Assembly (NCBI GenBank): GCA_963808725.1
Contig: CAWEGO010000001.1
Location: 62,001-126,000 of the forward strand
Direction: 5' to 3'
DNA: 64,000 nt
Origin: JAHFUA01 sp963808725
GTDB lineage: Bacteria > Acidobacteriota > Terriglobia > Terriglobales > Acidobacteriaceae
Below, one piece after another: positions 31,950 through 41,818 of the stretch (position 1 is the stretch's first letter; each line of letters opens with the position of its first letter). The notes under the pieces were generated by a model that saw only the letters and a program-made list of their open reading frames with translations, had not been told where the DNA came from and made no database searches. A program made the position numbers and the translations under genes.

Positions 31950-32104
31950 ATCCATCTTCCTTCGTACTCAACGACAGAAAGACCGCGGCAGCAATAAGAG
32001 GTTGCGGATAGACATCCCTCTCGCACCACACTGCTTGCGCATATTCATGAGACCGGCGCACGTCTCACCACGTCTAATCCTGTAGTTCTGCTACCATTCC
32101 AGTC

Positions 32105-33028
32105 ATGCCGGGCCATGCTGTGAAAACCAAGCCGCGGGCAGCCCTCAGCCGCAACGGTCGCCCGCGTCCGCGCCGCCGCCGGCCCGAGATGGTGCTGATC
32201 ACCGGCATCAGTGGCTCGGGCAAGGGGTCGGCGCTCAAGGCGTTCGAGGATCTCGGCTACTACTGCGTGGATAACCTGCCGGTGGACCTGATCCCCCATT
32301 TCGCCGAACTGGTGCTGCACTCGGAGATCGAGCGTGCGGCGCTGGTGGTGGACGTGCGTGAGGGGCAGCGCCTGGACAAGCTGCCAGCCATCCTGCGCTC
32401 GGTCAAGAAGCTGCTGCCCACCAGCGTGGTCTATCTCGAAGCTACCGACGAATCGCTGCTGCGCCGTTTCAGCGAGACCCGCCGCCCGCATCCGCTGGGG
32501 ACCGCGTCGCCAGTGAAGGCATCGCTCACCGCTGAGCGCGGCCGGCTTTCCACGCTGCGCAACCTCGCCGACCTCGTCATCGACACCTCCAAGTTCAACG
32601 TGCACGAACTCCGGGCGCACCTGCTGGAGGGCTTTCAGCGGCAGTCGACGGACAAGAACATCATGGTTTCCTGTGTGAGCTTCGGCTACAAGCAGGGCGT
32701 GCCGGAGGAAGCCGACCTGCTCTTCGACGTGCGCTTTCTGCCCAATCCGCACTTTGTGCCCGAGTTCCGACCTTATACCGGCCGGCACCCGCGGGTGGCC
32801 AAGTACATCCGCTCGTTCCCGCAGACTCGGGAGTTCATCTCCCGCATCTCCGAGCTGCTCATCTATCTGCTGCCGCACTACATCAACGAGGGCAAGAGCT
32901 ACCTGACCATCGGTTTTGGCTGCACCGGCGGGCAGCACCGTTCGGTGTTCATTGCGGAAGAGGTTTGCAAGCGGCTGGCCAAGGCGGGCTACCGGGTGAA
33001 GGCGATCCACCGCGACAGCCCGCGCTAG
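32105..33028 (+). CDS. rapZ: RNase adapter protein RapZ
   Basis: A 307-residue RapZ/YvcJ-family P-loop protein. Walker A is LITGISGSGKGSALKAFEDL, followed by GYYCVDNLPVDLIPHFAEL. The C-terminal domain has CVSFGYKQGVPEEADLLFDV and FLPNPHFVPEFRPYTGRHPR, then GFGCTGGQHRSVFIAEEV. In E. coli RapZ delivers GlmZ sRNA to RNase E and senses glucosamine-6-phosphate; elsewhere it is a nucleotide-binding regulator. A basic, Arg-rich extension (about 25 residues) precedes the P-loop. It lies near hpf and rpoN, as in many genomes, separated here by the ankyrin and broken genes. Confidence 0.93.
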   Translation: MPGHAVKTKPRAALSRNGRPRPRRRRPEMVLITGISGSGKGSALKAFEDLGYYCVDNLPVDLIPHFAELVLHSEIERAALVVDVREGQRLDKLPAILRSVKKLLPTSVVYLEATDESLLRRFSETRRPHPLGTASPVKASLTAERGRLSTLRNLADLVIDTSKFNVHELRAHLLEGFQRQSTDKNIMVSCVSFGYKQGVPEEADLLFDVRFLPNPHFVPEFRPYTGRHPRVAKYIRSFPQTREFISRISELLIYLLPHYINEGKSYLTIGFGCTGGQHRSVFIAEEVCKRLAKAGYRVKAIHRDSPR

Positions 33029-33134
33029 CGTTATCTACGGAAAGGAAGCGAACCCCCGCGATACACACCTGCGGGACCGCACTAATCCAGTAAAATAGGT
33101 CCTTGCCCCAAATCCGCACCATGGTCGAGGCGCG

Positions 33135-34985
33135 ATGCGGCGACTGACCCGGCTGCTCCACTACCTCCGCGGCTACCTCCCGCAGCTCCTGCTCTCGCTG
33201 CCGCTGGCCGCGGGCGTGGGCGCTGCCGACGCCTTCCGCCTGCTGCTGATCGGCCCCATCCTCGACCGCGTTCTGCGGCCGGACGCGGGCAGCCACGCCA
33301 TTGCGCTCGCGCGCCTTCCCGGCACCCGCTACACCCTGTACCTGCAGCAGTTCGTTCCGGAGCACTTCAAGAACGCCTGGACCATGGTGGCGTTCGCGCT
33401 GATCATGGCTACGCTGGTCAAGGGAATCTGCGATTATGCCAGCACCTACCTGGTGTACTACGCCGGGTTCGGCCTGATCACCGACCTGCGCAACGACCTC
33501 TACAACGCCATCCTGCGGCGCTCGGTGGGCTTCTTTTCACGCTACTCCACGGGTACCCTACTCTCCACCATTGTCAATGACGTGGAACGCGTCCAGCTCG
33601 CGATGGGCGCGGTGTTGGCGGAATCCCTGCAGCAGGTGTTCGTGCTGCTGTTCATGGTGTACGTGGTGATTTCGCTGGGCGGCAAGCTGGCGTGGGTGCT
33701 GCTGCTGTTCCTCCCCTTCATCGTTGTTTCCGCGGGCCGGATCGGCCGGCGCGTGCGCCACACCACCCGGCGCGGCCAGGACAAGCTGGCCGATGTGCAG
33801 AACATTCTCCACGAGACCATCACCGGCAATCGCATCGTGAAGGCCTTCGGCACCGAGCTATGGGAGAGCCTGCGCTTCCACGGCGCCTCGCGGCGGCTGT
33901 TCCGCGCCAACATGCACTCGGTACGCGCCTTCGCCCTGAGTTCGCCGCTCATGGACCTGTTCGGCGCGGTCGCCATCGCCCTGCTGCTGCTGCTCGGCCG
34001 CGACCGCATCAACCACCAGGTGTTCACGCCCGGCACCTTCCTGGCGTTCCTCTTCGCCATCTTCAAGATGTACGACCCGGTGCGGAAGTTCGCGCTCTAC
34101 AACAACAGCTTCCAGCAGGCGCTGGGCGCTTCCGCCACTCTGTTCTCCTTCATGGACGAGAAGGATGATGTTCACGAAAAGCCGCACGCGGCCACGCTAC
34201 GGGGTTTCACGGGCAGCGTCCGCTTCGAGCACGTGAACTTTTCCTATACCAGTAACGGGGAAGGCGACCGCGAGGTGCTGCACGACATCGGCCTGGAGGT
34301 GAAAAAGGGCGAGGTGCTGGCCATCGTGGGCTCGAGCGGCGCCGGCAAAAGTACCCTGGTGCATCTGATTCCGCGCTTTTTCGATGTAACCGGCGGGCGC
34401 ATCCTGATCGATGGCCACGACGTGCGCGACGTCACTCTGCCGTCGCTGCGACGGCAAATCGGCATTGTGACCCAGGACACCATCCTGTTCAACGACACCG
34501 TGCGCAACAACATCGCCTACGGACAGCCCCATGTTTCCGACGGCGCCGTGATCCAGGCCGCCACCGCTGCCCTGGCGCACGACTTCATCCAGAAGCTGCC
34601 CGAGGGATACGACACCATCATTGGCGAGCGCGGATTGACGCTCTCCGGCGGGGAGCGCCAGCGCCTAGCCATTGCCCGCGCCCTGCTGAAGAACGCCCCT
34701 ATCCTGATTCTGGACGAGGCCACCTCGGCGCTGGACAGCGAATCCGAAGCGCTGGTGCAAGCAGCGCTGCACAACCTGATGGTGGGACGCACGGTGTTCG
34801 TGATCGCGCATCGGCTCTCCACCGTCCGCCGCGCCGACCGCATCGTGGTGCTGGAGAGCGGCCAGATTGCCGACATCGGCACCCACGAGGACCTGCTCAC
34901 TCGCCTGGGAACCTACCGCCGGCTGTATGATCTGCAGTTCCTCGATATAGACCAGTACAAGATTGCCGCGGGTCCGGAAAACTAG
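33135..34985 (+). CDS. MsbA-like ABC exporter (fused TMD-NBD)
   Basis: A 616-residue half-transporter: six membrane helices, then an ATPase. The NBD has Walker A IVGSSGAGKSTLVHLIPRFF, the signature LSGGERQRLAIARALL, Walker B ILILDEATSALDSESEALV, and the D-loop and H-loop (IAHRLSTVRRADRIVVLESG). It resembles MsbA, the lipid A-core flippase, or related lipid/drug exporters. The neighbouring LPS export genes at 24-27 kb make lipid A transport plausible but unproven. It starts at ATG 33135 and ends 2 bases before yicC. Confidence 0.92.
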   Translation: MRRLTRLLHYLRGYLPQLLLSLPLAAGVGAADAFRLLLIGPILDRVLRPDAGSHAIALARLPGTRYTLYLQQFVPEHFKNAWTMVAFALIMATLVKGICDYASTYLVYYAGFGLITDLRNDLYNAILRRSVGFFSRYSTGTLLSTIVNDVERVQLAMGAVLAESLQQVFVLLFMVYVVISLGGKLAWVLLLFLPFIVVSAGRIGRRVRHTTRRGQDKLADVQNILHETITGNRIVKAFGTELWESLRFHGASRRLFRANMHSVRAFALSSPLMDLFGAVAIALLLLLGRDRINHQVFTPGTFLAFLFAIFKMYDPVRKFALYNNSFQQALGASATLFSFMDEKDDVHEKPHAATLRGFTGSVRFEHVNFSYTSNGEGDREVLHDIGLEVKKGEVLAIVGSSGAGKSTLVHLIPRFFDVTGGRILIDGHDVRDVTLPSLRRQIGIVTQDTILFNDTVRNNIAYGQPHVSDGAVIQAATAALAHDFIQKLPEGYDTIIGERGLTLSGGERQRLAIARALLKNAPILILDEATSALDSESEALVQAALHNLMVGRTVFVIAHRLSTVRRADRIVVLESGQIADIGTHEDLLTRLGTYRRLYDLQFLDIDQYKIAAGPEN

Positions 34986-34987
34986 CC

Positions 34988-35875
34988 ATGCCCATCCGCT
35001 CGATGACCGCCTTCGCACAATTCAAGGGGCAGGTGCGTCCGGATGCGGCCTTCACGCTGGCGCTGAAGTCGGTGAACCACCGTTTTCTGGACCTCCATCT
35101 GCGCATGCCGCCGCAATCGGACGCGCTGGAGATCAAGTTGCGCCGCCTGCTGAAAGAGAAGATCGCGCGCGGGCACGTGGAGCTGACGCTGGCCCTCGAC
35201 GGCGCCGGGGCCGCGCCGCTGGCGGTGAACCAGGAGCTGGTGGGCGGATACGTCAACGCCTTTCGGCAGGCTGCGCGCGAGCTGGGCATCGCCGGCGAGC
35301 CCGACCTCAATGCGGTGCTCAGGATGCCGGGCGCGCTTAGCGTGGGCGAGGCCGAATTCGATGCCGGGAGCGAAGACCGCGTACTCGCAGGATTGGCGGA
35401 TGCCATCGCCCAACTCGACCGCATGCGTATTGAGGAAGGAAAAGGCATCGAGCGGGAACTGCGTGAGCGCATGGCCCGTCTGCGCAGTGCCACGGCGGAG
35501 GTCGAAAAGCATCGCGGCGGGATTTCGCGCGCCTACCTGGAAAAAATACAATCCCGCTTGAAGGAGCTAATCGGCGGCCATGCCGACCAGGACCGCATCC
35601 TGCAGGAAGCGGCGCTGCTGGCCGAACGCAGCGACATCCAGGAGGAGATCGTCCGCCTCAGCAACCACATCCAGCATTTTCTGGGAGTATTGGAAGCTGG
35701 CGGTGAAGCCGGCAAGAAGCTGGATTTCCTGCTGCAGGAGATGAACCGCGAGGCCAACACTCTGCTGTCGAAGACCTCGGGCGTCTCCGGCGAAGGCCTG
35801 CGCATCACCGAGCTGGGCCTGTCGATGAAGGCGGAGATCGAGAAAGCGCGCGAGCAGGTGCAGAACGTGGAATGA
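34988..35875 (+). CDS. yicC: YicC family endoribonuclease-like protein
   Basis: A 295-residue YicC-type protein. The N-terminal RSMTAFAQFKGQ is followed by LKSVNHRFLDLHLRMP, and the C-terminal DUF1732 part includes ERSDIQEEIVRLSNHIQHFL, GKKLDFLLQEMNREANTLLS and IKS-like ELGLSMKAEIEKAREQVQNV. E. coli YicC has been linked to RNA decay; the exact activity here is inferred. The TGA overlaps the gmk ATG by 4 bases, the common yicC-gmk-rpoZ arrangement. Confidence 0.92.
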   Translation: MPIRSMTAFAQFKGQVRPDAAFTLALKSVNHRFLDLHLRMPPQSDALEIKLRRLLKEKIARGHVELTLALDGAGAAPLAVNQELVGGYVNAFRQAARELGIAGEPDLNAVLRMPGALSVGEAEFDAGSEDRVLAGLADAIAQLDRMRIEEGKGIERELRERMARLRSATAEVEKHRGGISRAYLEKIQSRLKELIGGHADQDRILQEAALLAERSDIQEEIVRLSNHIQHFLGVLEAGGEAGKKLDFLLQEMNREANTLLSKTSGVSGEGLRITELGLSMKAEIEKAREQVQNVE

Positions 35876-36576
35876 CCACCGTCTACATCATCTCGGCGCC
35901 GTCGGGTTCGGGGAAGTCCACCCTGGTGAATGAGCTGCGCAAGGCGGTCAGCAATCTGGAGTTTTCCGTCTCCTACACCACGCGGCCGCCGCGCGGCAGC
36001 GAGCAGAATGCCCACGAGTACTTCTTCATCTCGCGTGACCAGTTCGAGCGCCTGCTGGCGGAGGACTCGTTGCTGGAGCACGCCAACGTCTTCGGCAACT
36101 ACTACGGCACGGCCAAACGATTTCTCGACGGCGCCCGCGAGCGCGGCAACGACCTGCTGCTTGACATCGACGTCCAGGGTGAGCGGCAGGTGAAGCAAAA
36201 AATTCCCCATGCGGTGAGCATTTTTATCCTGCCGCCCACGCGCAAGGAACTGGAAAGCCGACTGCGCCGGCGCAGCCAGGCCGAGGGCATGCTGTCGGAA
36301 GACGTGATCCAGAAGCGGCTGGCGACCGCCGCCCGGGAGATTGAGAATTACAAGAATTACGACTATATTTTAGTGAACGACCAGCTTGAGCAATCCATCG
36401 ATGAGCTGAAGGCGATCGTGCTGGCCGAGCGGGTTCGCCGCTCGAGTGGACCGCACTCTGCCGAAGAGGAAAAATGGCTGGTCACCGCGGAGCGTCATAA
36501 GCAGGCCAACATGCGCCCGGCGCTCCGGCCCATTCTGGAGTCCTTTGCCTTGTCCGCAACCCCCGGCGGGCGCTGA
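35872..36576 (+). CDS. gmk: Guanylate kinase
   Basis: A 234-residue guanylate kinase catalysing GMP + ATP to GDP + ADP. P-loop ISAPSGSGKSTLVNELRKAV, GMP-binding FSVSYTTRPPRGSEQNAHEY, and LLDIDVQGERQVKQKIPHAV are all present. Somewhat longer than the usual 205 residues because of a C-terminal tail after VLAERVRRSSG. It overlaps yicC at ATGA and is followed by rpoZ. Confidence 0.96.
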   Translation: MTTVYIISAPSGSGKSTLVNELRKAVSNLEFSVSYTTRPPRGSEQNAHEYFFISRDQFERLLAEDSLLEHANVFGNYYGTAKRFLDGARERGNDLLLDIDVQGERQVKQKIPHAVSIFILPPTRKELESRLRRRSQAEGMLSEDVIQKRLATAAREIENYKNYDYILVNDQLEQSIDELKAIVLAERVRRSSGPHSAEEEKWLVTAERHKQANMRPALRPILESFALSATPGGR

Positions 36577-36601
36577 GGTGTGAAGTGAGAGAGGTTATCG
36601 C

Positions 36602-36850
36602 ATGAAGCTGATGGACGGCTTCGACAGCAACTATCGTTATATCCTGGTCGCCGCGCGCCGCGCCCGCCAACTGCAGTCGGGATCGCGCCCCATGGTGGAT
36701 ACGCATTCTCGCAAGCCTTGCAAAATCGCGCAGGAGGAGATCGCCGCCGGGAAGGTGAAGTGGACGACGGAAGCGCCGCGCTCGCCCGCCGATGTCGCCA
36801 GCGAACTTCTGGAGCAGGTGATTAATAAGAGCGAGGTTGAGACGTCTTAA
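36602..36850 (+). CDS. rpoZ: RNA polymerase omega subunit
   Basis: An 82-residue omega subunit. The core ... SNYRYILVAARRARQLQSGS, then RKPCKIAQEEIAAGKVKW, matches the omega fold that clasps the beta' subunit. It sits 26 bases after gmk and before coaBC, a conserved gmk-rpoZ-coaBC order that supports the assignment. ATG 36602. Confidence 0.92.
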   Translation: MKLMDGFDSNYRYILVAARRARQLQSGSRPMVDTHSRKPCKIAQEEIAAGKVKWTTEAPRSPADVASELLEQVINKSEVETS

Positions 36851-36929
36851 ACAACAGCTGCCTGAATCTTAAGCGGGGTGAGAGCCTGGTCCAGCGACCA
36901 CAGCCCTCAGCCGCGAATAGAATCAATCC

Positions 36930-38156
36930 ATGAAGATCGCACTCGGGGTCAGCGGAGGGATCGCAGCCTATAAGGCGGCGGAACTGGTGCGCCAACTCCA
37001 GGACCGCGGCATCCGCGTGCAGGTGGTCATGACCGCGGCGGCGCAGGAGTTCGTGCGGCCGCTGACCTTTGCCGCGCTCAGCGGTGAAAAGGTTATTACG
37101 GATCTCTTCGGCGCCGGCGCGGAACAGCCCAACATCGATTCCGCCGTCGAGCACATCGCGGTTGCGCAGTCGATCGACGCGCTAGTAGTTGCGCCCGCCA
37201 CCGCCGATGTCCTCGGCAAGTTTGCCCAGGGGATCGCCAACGATTTCCTCTCCACGCTCTACCTCGCGACCACCGCGCCGGTGGTGGTCGCGCCCGCCAT
37301 GAACGTCAACATGTGGGAACACCCGGCAACCCGCGCCAATGTTGAAATCCTTAAGCAGCGCGGAGTGCGCGTGGTCGAGCCCGATGCCGGCTATCTTGCC
37401 TGCGGCATGACCGGCCCGGGCCGGCTGGCGGCGAACGAAACCATCGTCGCTGCCGTGATGCAGGCGCTGGGCGCGGCGCAGGACCTGGCCGGTGAAACCG
37501 TCCTTATTACCGCCGGACCGACGCGCGAGCCCATTGATCCCGTGCGCTATATCGGCAACCGCTCCAGCGGCCGCATGGGATACGCCCTGGCGGAAGCGGC
37601 GCTGCGGCGCGGAGCGCGCGTGGTGTTGGTGAGCGGGCCGACTGCGCTCCAGGCGCCGGGCGCGGCCGAGCTGGTCGCGGTCGAGACCGCGGAAGAGATG
37701 CGGCAGGCTGTCCTCTCGCGGCTGAGCGACGCGACCATTATCATCAAGGCCGCCGCGGTGGCCGACTACAAGCCGAAACAGCGCTCGCCGCAAAAGATCA
37801 AGCGCAAGGGAGCACTGTCGCTGGAGCTGGAGCCGACTTCCGATATCCTCGCGGAAGTGGTGTCGAAACGGAGTTCGCAGATCGTCGTGGGCTTCGCCGC
37901 CGAGACGGAGAACGTGCTGGAGAACGCCCGCCGCAAGCTGGCCTCCAAGTCGCTCGACGCCATCGTCGTGAACGACGTCTCGCGCAAGGGCATTGGGATG
38001 GATTCTCAGCGCAACGCGGTCACCATCATCACGCCTGCCGAGACCATCGACGTTCCCGAGACTACCAAGTGGGAAGTCGCGCACCACGTGCTCGATGCGG
38101 TGCTGCGCATCAAGCAGCAGCGGTCCGAGACTGCACCCGCCGGCGCGCGTCGCTGA
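36930..38156 (+). CDS. coaBC: Bifunctional phosphopantothenoylcysteine decarboxylase/synthetase
   Basis: A 408-residue CoaBC, two consecutive steps of coenzyme A synthesis. The N-terminal flavoprotein decarboxylase has LGVSGGIAAYKAAELVRQLQ, APAMNVNMWEHPATRANVEI and the active-site cysteine in GYLACGMTGPGRLA. The C-terminal synthetase has LITAGPTREPIDPVRYIGNR, SSGRMGYALAEAALRRG and AAVADYKPKQRSPQKIKRKG. Its stop overlaps the uracil-DNA glycosylase ATG as TGATG. Confidence 0.96.
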   Translation: MKIALGVSGGIAAYKAAELVRQLQDRGIRVQVVMTAAAQEFVRPLTFAALSGEKVITDLFGAGAEQPNIDSAVEHIAVAQSIDALVVAPATADVLGKFAQGIANDFLSTLYLATTAPVVVAPAMNVNMWEHPATRANVEILKQRGVRVVEPDAGYLACGMTGPGRLAANETIVAAVMQALGAAQDLAGETVLITAGPTREPIDPVRYIGNRSSGRMGYALAEAALRRGARVVLVSGPTALQAPGAAELVAVETAEEMRQAVLSRLSDATIIIKAAAVADYKPKQRSPQKIKRKGALSLELEPTSDILAEVVSKRSSQIVVGFAAETENVLENARRKLASKSLDAIVVNDVSRKGIGMDSQRNAVTIITPAETIDVPETTKWEVAHHVLDAVLRIKQQRSETAPAGARR

Positions 38157-38929
38157 TGGATTCCCATACTCAGAAGCTTCTCAGCGCCCGCCTGCAGTAT
38201 TACCGCGATCTGGGGATTTACGACTTCTACCGCAGAGACGTTGCAGTCCCTGCAATTGAGCAACCGGAGACCATGCCCACTCCCACCTGTGTTGCCGCGC
38301 CTGAGGAGCTGTTTACAGCGCCCAAGCCGGAGACCGCAGTCGCCGATCGTGCTCAGGCGCTGAAACTCGTCCAGGAAGACCTGGGTGAATGCACGCGCTG
38401 TGTGCTGGCGCGCCTGGGGCGGAAGACCATCGTCTTCGGCGAAGGCGATCCCAGCGCCGAGTTGATGTTCGTCGGCGAAGGCCCAGGCGCCGACGAAGAC
38501 GAGCAGGGGCGTCCGTTCGTTGGCCGTGCCGGGCAGTTGCTCAACAAGATGATCGAGGCCATGGGCCTGAAGCGCGAGCAGGTCTATATCGCCAACGTGG
38601 TGAAATGCCGCCCTCCGGGCAACCGCACGCCCGAGCGCGAAGAGATCGAAACCTGCTCGCCTTTTCTGCTGCGCCAGATCGCCGTGATCCAGCCGAAGGC
38701 GATCGTCGCGCTGGGCGCCGTGGCGGCGCGCTGCCTGCTCGGCCTGAACGAGCCCATGGCCAGGCTGCGCGGACGCTGGTTCGATTTCCGCGGCACGCGT
38801 CTGGCCGTCACCTACCATCCTGCGTTTCTGCTGCGCGACCCCCGCCAGAAAAAAGAGACGTGGAAAGACCTGCAGATGGTGATGGAGTATCTGGGATTGA
38901 AGCCGCGACGCAATCCGGGATCGCCCTAG
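38156..38929 (+). CDS. Uracil-DNA glycosylase, iron-sulfur family 4-like
   Basis: A 257-residue UDG with a 4Fe-4S cluster, which removes uracil from DNA. The core begins with LGECTRCVLAR (first cysteine pair), then MFVGEGPGADEDEQGRPFVG, RAGQLLNKMIEAMGL, YIANVVKCRPPGNRTPEREE and TYHPAFLLRDPRQKKETWKD. About 80 residues of N-terminal extension start MDSHTQKLLSARLQYYRDLG and resemble the longer variant typical of acidobacteria. ATG 38156 overlaps the coaBC stop; the open frame extends further upstream inside coaBC but is not used. Confidence 0.92.
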   Translation: MDSHTQKLLSARLQYYRDLGIYDFYRRDVAVPAIEQPETMPTPTCVAAPEELFTAPKPETAVADRAQALKLVQEDLGECTRCVLARLGRKTIVFGEGDPSAELMFVGEGPGADEDEQGRPFVGRAGQLLNKMIEAMGLKREQVYIANVVKCRPPGNRTPEREEIETCSPFLLRQIAVIQPKAIVALGAVAARCLLGLNEPMARLRGRWFDFRGTRLAVTYHPAFLLRDPRQKKETWKDLQMVMEYLGLKPRRNPGSP

Positions 38930-39132
38930 GCACCGTTCAGCCGTCCCTACGGGACTGCCTCAATCCTCGACCCGACCCGGCGATAAATCGCCGGGCTAAA
39001 CTCGGTCGTCGCTTCGCGACGAGCATTTTTTGTCTTTCCTCCGTGTCTCCGTGCCTCTGTGGCTAGAACTGTTCGGTACTCGCAACTCGGTACTCGGTAC
39101 TCGGTACTTCCTGTGGTTAAATTGATTGTTCC
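38930..39132. repeat. Composite repeat tract between udg and priA
   Basis: The gap holds small repeat-like modules: CCGTCCCTACGGGAC, CCCGGCGATAAATCGCCGGG (inverted), GTCGTCGCTTCGCGACGAGC (inverted) and the direct repeat ACTCGGTACTCGGTACTCGG. The modules are hairpin-forming and stacked one after another. No gene is visible. The priA start lies about 25 bases after the last module. Confidence 0.6.
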
Positions 39133-41562
39133 ATGCCCATGTTCTGTGATGTCGCGCTGCCGGTGCCGTTGGAAACGTGTTTCACCTACCGGCTGAACGG
39201 GGCGGAACCGGTGGTTGGTGGACGCGTCCTGGTTCCCTTCCGCAACCTGCGGCTATCGGGCGTGGTGACCGCGCTGCACGACCGCGCGCCGTCGGTCGAG
39301 GCCAAGCACGTCCTGGAAATCCTCGACGCCGCCCCCGTCCTCGACCCCGAACTGATGCGCCTGGGCGAATGGATCGCGCACTACTACCTGGCGCCGCTCG
39401 GCGAGGTCTTCCGCACCATGCTGCCGCTGGGCGCGGAGGTGAAGCGCGCGCGTGCGTTCCGCATCACCGAGGCGGGATGGACGGCGCTGCACGAATCGGC
39501 AGAGCGGGGATCGTCGCGGCGTTCGAAGAAGAGCGCCGACGAGCAGATGCTCGAGTACCGCGTGCTCGACTACCTTGCCGCGCGCGACGGCGCGCGCGAA
39601 CAGACTCTGCGCACCGCCTTTCACGCCGGCCGCGAGCTGCTGGCGGGAATGGTGCGCAAAGGTTGGATCACCGCCGAGGATGTTTCCAGCTCGCATGATG
39701 CGCGGCGCATGCGCCGCATCGTTCAGTTGAAAGAAGTCAGCGGCAAGCTCAATGCGAATCAGCAGAGGATCGTCGAGACTCTGGCTGCCGCCGGTGGCCG
39801 GGCGCCGGTCGAGCATCTGCGCAGCCTCGAGGTGCCGCAGACTACGCTGGCGACGCTGGCCAGGCGCGGGATCGTGGACATCCTCAAAGAACCGGCGGAG
39901 TTTGCCGTTTCCCGCCTCGAAGGCAAGCCGGCGCTCGATTTTCCGCTCAATCCGGCGCAGACGGCAGCTCTCGAACAGATTCGCAAACGGGTCGAGGAGA
40001 AGCGATTCTCGGTAACGCTGTTGTTCGGCGTCACCGGCTCGGGCAAGACTGCCGTGTACCTGGCGGCCATGCAGGACGTTCTGGCGGCAGGCCGGTCGGC
40101 GATCCTGCTCGTACCCGAGATCGGCCTGACGCCGCAGGCCGCCGCCAACCTGCACGAGATCTTCGGAGGCCAGGTCGCGATCCTGCACTCTGCCCTCTCC
40201 GATGCCGAGCGCGCCGAGCAGTGGCACCGCATCCGCAAGGGCGATGCGCGCGTGGTCGTGGGCACGCGTTCGGCAGTGTTCGGGCCGGTGCGCGATCTCG
40301 CCCTGATCGTCGTGGACGAGGAACAGGACAGCTCCTACAAGCAGGAAGAGATGCCGCGCTATCACGGCCGCGACGTGGCCGTGATGCGAGGGAAGCTCTG
40401 CGGCGCAGCGGTGGTGCTGGGCTCGGCCACGCCGGCGATGGAATCGTTCTACAACGCGCAGAGCGGCAAGTACGCTTTGCTGGATATGCCCGAGCGCGTT
40501 GAGCAGCGTCCGCTGCCAGAAGTCGAACTGGTGGACATGCGCGCCGAGTTCCAACAGACCGGCGAAGAACATGTCTTCTCACACCGGCTGGTGGAGGAGA
40601 TCCGCGACCGGCTCACGCGCGGCGAGCAGGCCATGATCCTGCTCAACCGCCGCGGATACTCGCCGGTCGTGCTCTGCCGCTCCTGCGGCGAGACCGTGCA
40701 GTGCAGGAACTGCGCCATCGCGCTTACCCACCATCGCCGGGCGCAGCGCCTGATGTGCCACTACTGTGGCTACCAGGCGCCGGTGCCCAAGGTGTGTCCT
40801 AAGTGCGCGAGCGAGTACATCTTCTTTCTTGGCACGGGCTCGGAGAAGCTGGAAGATCTGCTGCACGGCGCGTTTCCCACTGCACGCATCGGACGGCTCG
40901 ACCGCGACACGGTGCGCGGCCGCGGGGATTTCGAGCGCGTGCTCTCAGCGCTACACGCCGGCGAACTCGATCTACTGGTGGGCACGCAGATGATCGCCAA
41001 GGGCCACGATATCCACGGGGTCACGTTAGTGGGCGTGGTGGGCGCGGATTTCGCCCTCGGCTTTCCCGACTTCCGGGCCGCGGAGCGCACCTTCCAATTG
41101 CTTACCCAGGTCGCGGGACGCGCCGGACGTGGCTCGACGCCGGGCAAGGTCATCCTGCAGACGTATTTCCCCGAGCACTACGCCGTTCGCTTCGCCGAGC
41201 GGCACGATTATCGCGGGTTCTACGAAAAAGAGCTGCAGTACCGCCGCTGGATGCACTATCCCCCGTTCACGGCTCTGGCCAACGTGCTGGTGCGCTCGGA
41301 CGAACTGGCGCAGGCGCTGAAGTATTCCGGAACGCTGGGCCGCTGGCTGGAGGAGAATCCGCCGCAGGGCGTGCGCGTCCTGGGCCCAGCGTCGGCGCCG
41401 CTGGCGCGGCTAAAGAGCGAATACCGCTATCACTTCATTCTGAAGTCACAGAGCCGGGAGCGGCTGAACACCGTGCTGCGTGCCCTGCTGGACTTCGCCG
41501 CTGCCGAGAAAATCCCGCGCGGCAAGCTGGTGGTGGACGTGGACCCGGTATCGCTGTTGTAA
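39133..41562 (+). CDS. priA: Primosomal replication restart helicase PriA
   Basis: An 809-residue PriA. The N-terminal 3'-end-binding domain starts CDVALPVPLETCFTYRLNG. The helicase has Walker A LLFGVTGSGKTAVYLAAMQD, DEEQDSSYKQEEMPRYHGRD (Walker B) and VLGSATPAMESFYNAQSGKY. The zinc region has CRSCGETVQCRNC and CHYCGY...CPKC pairs. ILLNRRGYSPVVLCRSC and GTQMIAKGHDIHGVTLVGVV are helicase C-terminal motifs. It reloads DnaB at stalled forks. ATG 39133; apparently monocistronic. Confidence 0.95.
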   Translation: MPMFCDVALPVPLETCFTYRLNGAEPVVGGRVLVPFRNLRLSGVVTALHDRAPSVEAKHVLEILDAAPVLDPELMRLGEWIAHYYLAPLGEVFRTMLPLGAEVKRARAFRITEAGWTALHESAERGSSRRSKKSADEQMLEYRVLDYLAARDGAREQTLRTAFHAGRELLAGMVRKGWITAEDVSSSHDARRMRRIVQLKEVSGKLNANQQRIVETLAAAGGRAPVEHLRSLEVPQTTLATLARRGIVDILKEPAEFAVSRLEGKPALDFPLNPAQTAALEQIRKRVEEKRFSVTLLFGVTGSGKTAVYLAAMQDVLAAGRSAILLVPEIGLTPQAAANLHEIFGGQVAILHSALSDAERAEQWHRIRKGDARVVVGTRSAVFGPVRDLALIVVDEEQDSSYKQEEMPRYHGRDVAVMRGKLCGAAVVLGSATPAMESFYNAQSGKYALLDMPERVEQRPLPEVELVDMRAEFQQTGEEHVFSHRLVEEIRDRLTRGEQAMILLNRRGYSPVVLCRSCGETVQCRNCAIALTHHRRAQRLMCHYCGYQAPVPKVCPKCASEYIFFLGTGSEKLEDLLHGAFPTARIGRLDRDTVRGRGDFERVLSALHAGELDLLVGTQMIAKGHDIHGVTLVGVVGADFALGFPDFRAAERTFQLLTQVAGRAGRGSTPGKVILQTYFPEHYAVRFAERHDYRGFYEKELQYRRWMHYPPFTALANVLVRSDELAQALKYSGTLGRWLEENPPQGVRVLGPASAPLARLKSEYRYHFILKSQSRERLNTVLRALLDFAAAEKIPRGKLVVDVDPVSLL

Positions 41563-41625
41563 CTTCTCGCCGCGGATGCACGCGGATCTTTAAAGCAGTG
41601 CCCCACAGTGATGTACCTATCCCTC

Positions 41626-41777
41626 TGTCATGCTGAGCGAGTGCGGGCTGGTTTTGCCCGCACGAGTCGAAGCACCTCTACTCCTACGATATCTTTCGAT
41701 AGGGGTCCCCTTCGACTTCGCTCAGGGCAGGCTTTCGACTCGCGCGCCAGAGTCGGGCGCGCTCGCTCAGGATGACA
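41626..41777. repeat. TGTCAT-bordered cloverleaf repeat, copy A1
   Basis: Related to the element at 45681-45809 over most of its length. The outer arms are TGTCATGCTGAGCGAG and CTCGCTCAGGATGACA. Inside are the hairpin GTGCGGGC/GCCCGCAC, a central arm with CGAGTCGAAG and ACCCCTA-like bases, and a right hairpin GCGCGCC/GGCGCGC. This copy has an additional stretch (CTTCGCTCAGGGCAGGCTTT) near the central arm. It lies between convergent priA and the M50 protease gene. Confidence 0.8.
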
Positions 41778-41818
41778 GCGCGAGTGGACTCCATCCGCGT
41801 TAATCTACGGCGAAGAAC